NCBI GenBank assembly: GCA_947071285.1
Contig: CAMTFK010000153.1
Coordinates: forward strand, 1-11,043
Direction of reading: 5' to 3'
Length of the DNA stretch: 11,043 nt
Origin: an uncultured Bacteroides sp.
GTDB lineage: Bacteria; Bacteroidota; Bacteroidia; Bacteroidales; Bacteroidaceae
The notes under the pieces are model-generated. The model was not told the DNA's origin. It ran no database searches and saw only the letters and a list, made by a program, of their open reading frames with translations. This document shows, in pieces, positions 1 through 6,275 of this stretch. Position 1 is the stretch's first letter. Each line of letters begins with the position of its first letter. Made by a program: the position numbers and the translations under genes.

Positions 1-240
1 GTATATGAGTGCAACGTAAAATGTATTACAGCGCAGCCGCCTGCACCGCGCAGCCTTCGGGCATAGGCGTAGGTGCGTCAGCGGAGGCACTGTCAGGCGC
101 AGGTAAGGGGCGATTGTTTGAGCGAAGCGAGTTCGAGCCCCGTCTGCGCATGGCAGTGTCGGAGTAGCACTGTAGACTGAGCCCGTGCCCTTTCTTTTTG
201 ATACTTTTTCTTTCGGGCAAGCGAAAGAAAAAGTATAATC
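1..240. repeat. GC-rich, hairpin-forming intergenic repeat-like segment
   Basis: No believable gene lies here. From about 28 to 160 the sequence is clearly richer in G and C than the rest of the window and folds on itself. Arms cactg (88-92)/cagtg (154-158), gcgcag (97-102)/ctgcgc (144-149) and ggggc (107-111)/gcccc (137-141) nest into one long imperfect hairpin. The octamer gcgcagcc occurs twice (31-38 and 48-55). A minus-strand reading frame (26-220) crosses it, but its composition is low-complexity and it ends in the structured DNA. From memory, similar sequence recurs between genes in Bacteroides genomes; that is recollection, not a search. I infer a dispersed non-coding repeat, and its boundaries are uncertain because the window starts inside it. 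Confidence 0.55.
201..236 (-). terminator. Perfect 15-bp inverted repeat just past the recQ stop
   Basis: Arms atactttttctttcg (201-215) and cgaaagaaaaagtat (222-236) are exact reverse complements around a 6-nt loop, four bases beyond the recQ stop codon. The position suggests it forms or protects the 3' end of recQ mRNA. There is no clean U-run after the stem on either strand, because the T-rich and A-rich tracts are inside the arms. It is therefore not a textbook Rho-independent terminator and may belong to the repeat next to it. Confidence 0.5.
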
Positions 241-2049
241 TTACACATACCTCCGGATTAAATCGACAAATTCTTTCCCGTATTTCTTCTTCTTATATTC
301 GCCAATCCCACTGATATTTCCGAACGCCTCCAATGTTGTGGGACGAGATATGCTGAGCAGGTGCAATACTTTGTCGGACAGGATGATATAAGCAGGAAGT
401 GCTTCCTGGGATGCGAGCCGTTTCCGTAATTCACGCAGAGCTTCGAATAGTTCTTCGCTTTCCGTATTCGGTAATCCTAAAGGCAACTCCCTGACCGGAA
501 TGGTGGATTTCTTCTTCCTTCCTTTGGCAGGGGCGGTTTCTTCACGGCGAATCACAGCAAGCTGTGCCTGCGCCCGCCCGAAGAGAACATCGCTGCCGCT
601 ACTCGTTATTTTCAGATGGTTATTCTCGTTGTAGGCTATTTCAAAATAACCCATTTGCAGCATTTGCAACAGGTAATCCTGCCAGTCGCGGGCAGGTATT
701 TCGCGTCCGGCACCGTAGGTTTTCAGTTGCTGGTATCCTCTCTCAGATATTTCCGGACTTATATTCCCCCGCAGAATATCCACAAGAATACTTGTTCCTA
801 TCTGTTGCTCTGTGCGGGCAATGGCACTTAGAGCTTTTTGTACAATGACGGTTCCGTCAAAACGCTGGGGTGGGTTTTTGCACACATCACAATTGCCGCA
901 ATCCTCACTAGTGGTCTCTCCGAAATAGCTCAACAAGATGCGGCGGCGGCAAACATCAGCTTCGGCATATTGCTGCATGCGTTGCAGTTTCTCCAGATTG
1001 ATACCTTGTTGCCCGCTTTCCGTCGCAAACTTCGTAAGTAAGATAAGGTCGGCCAGGGAGTAAAACAACATCGTATCACTTGGCAGGCCATCACGGCCGG
1101 CACGTCCGATTTCCTGGTAAAAACTCTCTATACTCTTGGGTAGGTTGTAATGGATGACCCATCGCACATTGCTTTTATCAATTCCCATACCGAATGCAAT
1201 CGTGGCACAAACTATTTGTACACGGTCGTTAATAAAATCATCTTGTGCTTCATCCCGTCGGGCAGAAGAGAGTCCTGCATGATAAACAGCTACACGGAGG
1301 CCCTGTTTTTGCAGCATCTGTGCCACGGTCTCCGTTTTGCTGCGACTCATGCAATAAATAATGCCGCTTTCGCCCGGATGGCGAGCGATGAAATCAAGAA
1401 TTGCTTTACTCTTTTCCTTCTGCTGATACCCCCGTTTCACGGTGAGGCTGAGGTTCGGGCGGTCGAAAGATGAGATGAAAACCTTTGGTTGGTTGAGATG
1501 CAACTGCTTTATGATATCTACACGTGTAATTTTATCTGCTGTGGCTGTAAGGGCTATGACAGGTATATTTGGAAACATCTCGTGCATAAATCCCATTTGT
1601 GCATATTCCGGACGGAAATCATGTCCCCACTGTGAGATGCAATGCGCCTCGTCGATGGCAAATAATGAGATGTGCATATCTCTTAAAAGATAGTTGGCTT
1701 CTGCTATTAATTTCTCAGGTGAGATGTAGAGTAATTTCAGCTTTCCCTCCATGCAGGAGCGGCGCAGGGCGGCATTTTCCGTCTCGTCGTTACTGCTGTT
1801 CAGTGCTCCTGCGGCAATACCGTTGGCGCAAAGTGCTTCCACCTGGTCTTTCATCAGGGATATCAAAGGGGAAACAACCACGGCAGTTCCTTCGCTCAAT
1901 AGAGCCGGAAGCTGGTAACAGATGGACTTTCCACCTCCGGTAGGCATTAGTACCAAGGCATCTCTGCCATCCAGCAATGTGCGGATAATCTCTTCCTGCA
2001 AAGGGCGGAAAGTATCGTAACCAAAATATCTTTTGAGCGTCTGTATCAT
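241..2049 (-). CDS. recQ: ATP-dependent DNA helicase RecQ
   Basis: RecQ is a 3'-5' superfamily 2 DNA helicase that unwinds recombination and stalled-fork intermediates in the cytoplasm. The 602-residue product has the full three-part RecQ architecture. The helicase core has Walker A MPTGGGKS (35-42), DEAH (133-136), the following aromatic-rich loop HCISQWGHDFRPEY (136-149), ALTATAD (166-172) and motif VI QEIGRAGRDG (312-321). The RecQ-C-terminal zinc site has Cys367, 384, 387 and 390, followed by a winged-helix region. An HRDC domain covers about 529-602. Start choice: the frame stays open to a TTG at 2074-2076, but that codon lies inside the predicted -7 promoter element and would not be transcribed. 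The ATG at 2047-2049, giving MIQTLKRYFGY, is therefore preferred. It is transcribed divergently from the AraC-type gene. No inactivating change is visible. Confidence 0.97.
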   Translation of the reverse strand: MIQTLKRYFGYDTFRPLQEEIIRTLLDGRDALVLMPTGGGKSICYQLPALLSEGTAVVVSPLISLMKDQVEALCANGIAAGALNSSNDETENAALRRSCMEGKLKLLYISPEKLIAEANYLLRDMHISLFAIDEAHCISQWGHDFRPEYAQMGFMHEMFPNIPVIALTATADKITRVDIIKQLHLNQPKVFISSFDRPNLSLTVKRGYQQKEKSKAILDFIARHPGESGIIYCMSRSKTETVAQMLQKQGLRVAVYHAGLSSARRDEAQDDFINDRVQIVCATIAFGMGIDKSNVRWVIHYNLPKSIESFYQEIGRAGRDGLPSDTMLFYSLADLILLTKFATESGQQGINLEKLQRMQQYAEADVCRRRILLSYFGETTSEDCGNCDVCKNPPQRFDGTVIVQKALSAIARTEQQIGTSILVDILRGNISPEISERGYQQLKTYGAGREIPARDWQDYLLQMLQMGYFEIAYNENNHLKITSSGSDVLFGRAQAQLAVIRREETAPAKGRKKKSTIPVRELPLGLPNTESEELFEALRELRKRLASQEALPAYIILSDKVLHLLSISRPTTLEAFGNISGIGEYKKKKYGKEFVDLIRRYV

Positions 2050-2073
2050 TTTCAATGATGAAGTTTTATCTTG

Positions 2074-2106
2074 CAAAGGTACATTAATTATTGTATATGA
2101 TACAAA
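2074..2106 (-). promoter_or_regulatory. Bacteroides-type promoter of recQ
   Basis: Read on the minus strand, TTTG (2106-2103) is followed by exactly 21 bp and then TACCTTTG (2081-2074). This matches the known Bacteroides primary sigma consensus of TTTG, 19-21 bp and TAnnTTTG at every fixed position. The start of transcription should fall a few bases downstream, near 2068-2072, leaving a short A/T-rich leader of about 20 nt before the ATG at 2049. Confidence 0.8.
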
Positions 2107-2255
2107 TCAGAAAACGTATTCATTTTATATCATAACTTCTTTTGCGAGAGTTAAAGTTTCTTATTAAAACGGCTGAAATGCTACTTTTCAACCTTTTTCG
2201 TTGTTTATGAATCAAAAATATGTACGAGAAAAGTTGCGTATTAGAAAAAAATGTC

Positions 2256-2272
2256 AGACTTTTGTAAAGTCT
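2256..2272. other. Small perfect palindrome upstream of the AraC-type gene
   Basis: agacttt (2256-2262) and aaagtct (2266-2272) are perfect complements around tgt. A second small palindrome, aagga/tcctt (2274-2278 and 2282-2286), follows at once. They lie 40-70 nt before the AraC-type start codon, in a promoter-sized region of 250 bp. They could be an operator or a leader hairpin; short palindromes also arise by chance in A/T-rich DNA, so this is tentative. Confidence 0.3.
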
Positions 2273-2326
2273 AAAGGAAAATCCTTCGGGCTTGCATATT
2301 TTAACAAACCCTAACCAGTTAATTCA

Positions 2327-2791
2327 ATGAGTGATTTAGAAAACAAGAATCAGGAAGCGGCAGCAAAGAAGCGCCCTTACAACCTGAGAGAGAAAAAAGA
2401 GAAGAACGCTGCTTACCGTTCATTGATTCGTCCGGAATTGGCAGATGAATTGTATGACAAGATATTGAATATCGTTGTTGTGCAGAAGAAGTACAAAGAT
2501 CCTGATTACTCAGCTAAAGATTTGGCGAAAGAGTTGAAAACCAACACTCGCTATCTGTCTGCTGTGGTAAATTCTCGTTTTGGTATGAACTATTCATGCC
2601 TGTTGAATGAGTACAGAGTAAAAGACGCTAAACATTTATTGACGGACAAGAGATATGCCGACAAGAATGTGGAAGAAATTAGCACAATGGTAGGCTTTGC
2701 CAACCGTCAGTCTTTCTACGCTGCATTTTACAAAAATGTAGGTGAAACTCCTAACGGATATCGTAAAAAACACGCAGATAAGAAACAGTAA
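2327..2791 (+). CDS. Stand-alone AraC-type helix-turn-helix protein
   Basis: This 154-residue protein is a probable transcription regulator made almost only of an AraC/XylS-type DNA-binding domain. The first helix-turn-helix is about 62-81 (YSAKDLAKELKTNTRYLSAV). The second is about 115-134, and the family signature runs through VGFANRQSFYAAF and TPNGYRKKH (122-149). The first 30 residues are highly charged and Lys-rich, with no sensor, ligand-binding or receiver domain and no membrane segment. AraC regulators usually add an N-terminal effector domain, and Bacteroides hybrid two-component proteins carry the same domain at their C terminus. This one must either act constitutively, be controlled by its abundance, or be signalled by a partner. 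It sits divergent from recQ and is closed by its own terminator, so its targets cannot be read from context. Domain call is firm; function unknown. Confidence 0.9.
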   Translation: MSDLENKNQEAAAKKRPYNLREKKEKNAAYRSLIRPELADELYDKILNIVVVQKKYKDPDYSAKDLAKELKTNTRYLSAVVNSRFGMNYSCLLNEYRVKDAKHLLTDKRYADKNVEEISTMVGFANRQSFYAAFYKNVGETPNGYRKKHADKKQ

Positions 2792-2815
2792 TTCTGCGTT
2801 GAAGAATGTATAGAT

Positions 2816-2867
2816 AAGGAAATATTCCGGAGCGTTTGTTTCGGAATACTTCCTTTTCGTCTTTTTT
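2816..2867 (+). terminator. Rho-independent terminator after the AraC-type gene
   Basis: Arms at 2816-2829 and 2842-2855 pair over 14 positions with a single A/C mismatch around a 12-nt loop, followed by ttcgtc and a run of six T (2862-2867). It separates the regulator from the peptidase gene starting at 2894, which argues against one operon. I could not find a consensus promoter in the 26 bp left before that gene. Confidence 0.8.
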
Positions 2868-2893
2868 AATACCAACTCTATATCTCCCGACAC

Positions 2894-4939
2894 ATGAAGA
2901 AACAACTAATGACATGTGCCGCTTTTGCACTACTGACAGCTTGTAGCGGCTCAAAGACAACAACTGCCGAGGCAGATAAATTTGATTATACAGTGGAACA
3001 ATTTGCAGATTTACAGATTCTACGTTACCGGGTTCCCGGTTTCGAAAACTTGTCGCTCCAACAGAAAGAGCTGGTGTACTATCTTACGGAAGCTGCTTTG
3101 CAAGGCCGTGATATTCTGTTTGACCAAAACGGAAAGTATAACCTGCGGATTCGCCGTGCGTTGGAGGCGGTTTATAAAGGATATGAAGGAGACAAAAATG
3201 CGCCTGATTTCAAGGCGATGGAAGTATACCTTAAACGTGTATGGTTCTCCAACGGCATTCATCATCATTATGGTACGGAAAAGTTCGTACCGGGCTTTAC
3301 TCCCGAATTTTTCAGGCAGGCTGTGTTGAGTGTGGATGCTTCTACGCTGCCATTGGCTGAGGGACAAACCGCAGAACAACTGTGTGATGAATTATCTTCC
3401 GTTATTTTCGATCCTGCAGTTATGCCGAAACGTGTGAATCAGGCAGCAGGAGAGGACTTGGTGCTGACTTCGGCTTGCAATTATTATGACGGCGTGACGC
3501 AGAAAGAAGCTGAGGACTTCTATAATGCGATGAAGAATCCGAAAGATGAAACGCCCGTCTCTTATGGACTGAATAGCCGTCTGGTGAAAGAGAATGGCAA
3601 GATACAGGAGAAGGTGTGGAAAGTGGGTGGTTTGTATGGACCGGCTATCGACAAAATCGTATATTGGTTGAAGAAGGCTGAAACTGTGGCTGAAAATCAG
3701 GAACAGAAAGCGGTCATCACCAAGTTGATAGAGTATTACGAAACCGGTGACCTGAAAACATTCGATGATTATGCCATCTTGTGGGTGAAGGACTTGAATT
3801 CACTTGTGGACTTTGTCAATGGCTTTACAGAAAGCTATGGCGACCCGCTGGGAATGAAAGCCAGTTGGGAATCGCTGGTGAACTTTAAGGATTTGGAAGC
3901 CACGCATCGCACGGAAATTATCAGTGGCAATGCGCAGTGGTTTGAAGATCATTCTCCGGTAGACAAGCAGTTCAAGAAAGATGAAGTGAAGGGCGTCTCT
4001 GCCAAAGTGATTACTGCTGCCATCCTGGCAGGTGATTTGTATCCGGCAACGGCTATCGGCATCAATCTACCCAACTCTAACTGGATACGCAGCCATCATG
4101 GTTCCAAATCGGTTACTATCGGTAACATTACGGATGCTTATAATAAAGCGGCTCATGGCAACGGATTCAATGAAGAATTTGTGTACAGCGACGCTGAATT
4201 GAAATTAATAGATAATTATGCCGACCTTACGGGCGAACTTCACACAGACTTGCACGAATGTCTGGGGCATGGTTCCGGCAAGTTGCTTCCGGGCGTTGAT
4301 CCGGATGCTTTGAAGGCTTACGGTTCTACGATTGAGGAAGCTCGAGCCGATTTGTTTGGTTTGTACTATGTGGCCGACCCTAAATTGGTAGAGTTGGGAC
4401 TGACACCTAATGCGGATGCTTACAAAGCCGAATACTACACGTATCTGATGAATGGCCTGATGACGCAGTTGGTTCGTATCGAGCCGGGCAACAATGTGGA
4501 AGAGGCCCATATGCGTAACCGTCAGCTCATTGCACGCTGGGTGTTTGAGAAAGGTGCGGCAGATAAAGTTGTAGAGATGGTGAAGAAAGACGGTAAGACT
4601 TACGTTGTTGTGAACGATTACGAAAAGTTGCGTGAACTCTTCGGTGAGTTGTTGTCCGAAATTCAACGCATCAAGTCTACAGGTGACTACCAGGCTGCCC
4701 ACGACATCGTGGAAAACTATGCAGTGAAGGTAGATCCTACTTTGCATGCTGAGATTCTGGAACGTTATAAGAAACTGAATCTGGCTCCATATAAGGGATT
4801 TGTAAATCCGAAGTATGAAGCCGTGACAGATGCAGACGGTAAGATAACCGATGTAAAAGTGACTTATGACGAGGGTTATGCAGAACAGATGTTGCGTTAC
4901 AGCAAGGATTATTCTAATCTGCCTTCTGTTAATAATTAA
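2894..4939 (+). CDS. Dipeptidyl peptidase III, M49 family lipoprotein
   Basis: A zinc exopeptidase that removes dipeptides from the N terminus of short peptides. The 681-residue product shows the M49 hallmark HECLGH (454-459), giving zinc ligands His454 and His459 and catalytic Glu455. The second motif EEARAD (481-486) supplies the third ligand, Glu482. The N terminus is a lipoprotein signal: basic MKK, a hydrophobic run, and a lipobox with LTAC ending at Cys17. This means membrane anchoring in the envelope rather than the cytosol used by eukaryotic DPP III. There is no acidic stretch right after Cys17, so surface export is not suggested and a periplasmic role is my inference. A Cys inside the HECLGH motif is also known from the characterised B. 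thetaiotaomicron enzyme. Length is close to bacterial family members. The downstream HEAT-like gene begins 17 nt after the stop, so the two are probably co-transcribed. Confidence 0.95.
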   Translation: MKKQLMTCAAFALLTACSGSKTTTAEADKFDYTVEQFADLQILRYRVPGFENLSLQQKELVYYLTEAALQGRDILFDQNGKYNLRIRRALEAVYKGYEGDKNAPDFKAMEVYLKRVWFSNGIHHHYGTEKFVPGFTPEFFRQAVLSVDASTLPLAEGQTAEQLCDELSSVIFDPAVMPKRVNQAAGEDLVLTSACNYYDGVTQKEAEDFYNAMKNPKDETPVSYGLNSRLVKENGKIQEKVWKVGGLYGPAIDKIVYWLKKAETVAENQEQKAVITKLIEYYETGDLKTFDDYAILWVKDLNSLVDFVNGFTESYGDPLGMKASWESLVNFKDLEATHRTEIISGNAQWFEDHSPVDKQFKKDEVKGVSAKVITAAILAGDLYPATAIGINLPNSNWIRSHHGSKSVTIGNITDAYNKAAHGNGFNEEFVYSDAELKLIDNYADLTGELHTDLHECLGHGSGKLLPGVDPDALKAYGSTIEEARADLFGLYYVADPKLVELGLTPNADAYKAEYYTYLMNGLMTQLVRIEPGNNVEEAHMRNRQLIARWVFEKGAADKVVEMVKKDGKTYVVVNDYEKLRELFGELLSEIQRIKSTGDYQAAHDIVENYAVKVDPTLHAEILERYKKLNLAPYKGFVNPKYEAVTDADGKITDVKVTYDEGYAEQMLRYSKDYSNLPSVNN

Positions 4940-4956
4940 CTATAAATCATTGTTTT

Positions 4957-5616
4957 GTGGATCTACATGAACAACTGAAAGAAATAAAGACACAGCTCCG
5001 CCTCTCTATGAACGGGGCTGTGTCTCAAAGTATGCGTGAAAAAGGGCTGGTCTATAAATTGAATTTCGGTGTAGAACTTCCTCGTATCAAGGCAATTGCC
5101 GAAGGGTATGAAAAAGATCACTCATTAGCGCAAGCCTTGTGGAAAGAGGATATCCGTGAATGTAAGATTATGGCGGGACTGTTACAGCCGGTAGATAGCT
5201 TCTTTCCGGAGATTGCCGATATCTGGGTGGAAAGCATTCAGAATATCGAGATAGCGGAACTTACCTCTATGAATCTGTTCCAGCATCTTCCATATGCTCC
5301 TGCGAAGTCTTTCCAATGGATTGCCGACGAGCGGGAGTATATACAGACATGCGGTTTCCTCACCATTGCCCGCTTGCTGATGAAGAAAGGCGATATGAAT
5401 GAACGCACTGCGAACGAATTTCTCGACCAGGCAGTTTGTGCTTTCATTTCCGGTTCCTACCACGTGCGCAATGCAGCTATGGCGGCCATTCGCCGCTTCA
5501 TGCAGCATAGCGAAGAACATGCTTTCCAAGTATGTCGCCGGGTGGAAGAGATGGAACATTCCGAATCGGAAGCCGAATTGTTGCTATATAATCTTGTAAA
5601 AGAAGAAATAGAATAA
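4957..5616 (+). CDS. HEAT-like protein related to AlkD-type DNA alkylation repair
   Basis: A 219-residue, all-helical, soluble protein with no signal peptide. It resembles the DNA alkylation repair (AlkD/AlkC-like, PF08713) HEAT-repeat family. The clearest match is an LW-x2-DIRECK-x-A segment (61-73), then a WVESIQNIEIAEL segment (90-102), QWI (120-122) and a C-terminal helical repeat with HVRNAAMAAIRR (169-180). AlkD-type glycosylases carry a Trp and a catalytic Asp in the segment matching residues 96-101. Here it reads NIEIAE, so Trp seems lost and Asp replaced by Glu. It may be a DNA- or protein-binding relative rather than a glycosylase. The start is GTG at 4957, 17 nt after the DPP III stop. 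The first in-frame ATG (residue 18) would cut into the first helix, and the nearer ATG at 4967 is out of frame. Existence of the gene is firm; function is uncertain. Confidence 0.82.
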   Translation: MDLHEQLKEIKTQLRLSMNGAVSQSMREKGLVYKLNFGVELPRIKAIAEGYEKDHSLAQALWKEDIRECKIMAGLLQPVDSFFPEIADIWVESIQNIEIAELTSMNLFQHLPYAPAKSFQWIADEREYIQTCGFLTIARLLMKKGDMNERTANEFLDQAVCAFISGSYHVRNAAMAAIRRFMQHSEEHAFQVCRRVEEMEHSESEAELLLYNLVKEEIE

Positions 5617-5618
5617 AA

Positions 5619-5707
5619 TGATAGGGTGGTAAGGTGATAGAGTGATAAATACTAAACAGCGGTCACCCTATCACTCTACCACCTTACCACTCTATCACTC
5701 TTTTTTT
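5619..5707 (+). terminator. Long terminator built of 8-bp repeats
   Basis: Arms 5619-5647 and 5669-5697 pair over 29 positions with one G-T wobble and one A/C mismatch. The loop is 21 nt, followed by ctc and seven T (5701-5707), then more T. It starts three bases after the HEAT-like stop codon and ends the DPP III unit. Each arm is a tandem array of the degenerate octamer TGRTARRG: four units on the left, the last one cut short, and four on the right read in reverse complement. The Fur-gene promoter begins only about 20 bp further on. Confidence 0.88.
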
Positions 5708-5727
5708 GTTTTTTTTCCCCTTTCTCA

Positions 5728-5757
5728 TTTGCTTTCCGCAAAAAAGGCTTAACTTTG
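5728..5757 (+). promoter_or_regulatory. Bacteroides-type promoter of the fur-purA unit
   Basis: TTTG (5728-5731) is followed after 18 bp by TAACTTTG (5750-5757), an exact match to the TAnnTTTG element. The spacing is one base shorter than the usual 19-21. Transcription would begin near 5763, leaving a leader of about 24 nt to the ATG at 5787. The position between the upstream terminator and the gene fits a promoter for the two-gene unit. Confidence 0.72.
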
Positions 5758-5786
5758 TTGGCTGTAAAAAACTGCGCCGCCAAAAA

Positions 5787-6275
5787 ATGGAAAGTCAGAA
5801 TGTGAAAGATACGGTAAAGCAGATATTCACTGAATATCTCAACGCGAACGGGCATCGCAAGACTCCCGAACGCTATGCCATACTCGATACTATCTACTCC
5901 ATCGAAGGACATTTCGACATCGATACACTCTATTCACTGATGGCCGACCAGGAAAACTTCCGTGTAAGCCGCGCGACTCTTTACAATACTATTATCCTTC
6001 TCATCAATGCCCGTCTGGTCATTAAGCATCAGTTCGGGAATTCCTCCCAATACGAAAAGAGCTATAACCGTGATACGCATCACCACCAGATTTGCACACA
6101 ATGCGGCAAGGTGACCGAGTTTCAGAACGAGGAGTTGCAGCACGCCATTGGGAATACCAAATTAAGCAGGTTCAGTTTGTCGCACTATTCACTTTATCTA
6201 TATGGATTGTGCAGCAAGTGCGACCGGGCCAATAAACGCAAGAAGAAAAGTAATAACCATAAGAAAGAAAAATGA
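5787..6275 (+). CDS. Fur-family transcriptional regulator
   Basis: A 162-residue metal-dependent DNA-binding repressor of the Fur/Zur/PerR superfamily. The N-terminal winged helix includes the conserved GHFDIDTLYSLM (41-52) and the recognition helix RVSRATLYNTI (59-69). The dimerization half has the metal cluster THHHQICTQCG (97-107) and two CxxC pairs, Cys103/Cys106 and Cys142/Cys145, the structural zinc site common in the family. The C-terminal tail is strongly basic (about 149-162), with a long Lys/Asn-rich end. The frame is open further upstream, but that extension encodes low-complexity Phe-rich sequence and crosses the promoter. ATG 5787, behind an A-rich leader, is the right start. Its TGA overlaps the purA ATG. 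Which metal or signal it senses (Fe, Zn, Mn or peroxide) cannot be told from sequence alone. Confidence 0.93.
   Translation: MESQNVKDTVKQIFTEYLNANGHRKTPERYAILDTIYSIEGHFDIDTLYSLMADQENFRVSRATLYNTIILLINARLVIKHQFGNSSQYEKSYNRDTHHHQICTQCGKVTEFQNEELQHAIGNTKLSRFSLSHYSLYLYGLCSKCDRANKRKKKSNNHKKEK

Noticed and set aside
26..220. 64-codon minus-strand reading frame
   Set aside because: It lies wholly within the GC-rich hairpin segment, is low in complexity, matches no domain I know, and its start sits in the inverted repeat.
2157..2189. Possible promoter for the AraC-type gene, TTTC, 21 bp, TACTTTTC
   Set aside because: The spacing is right, but both elements have C in place of the conserved final G, and the leader would be over 130 nt; too weak to list as a feature.
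4205..4747. 180-codon frame antisense to the DPP III gene
   Set aside because: It overlaps the M49 catalytic motifs on the other strand and has no motif, promoter or leader of its own; a shadow of the real gene.
5706..5786. Upstream extension of the Fur-family reading frame
   Set aside because: It would translate the terminator tail and the promoter, giving a Phe-rich leader not seen in the family.
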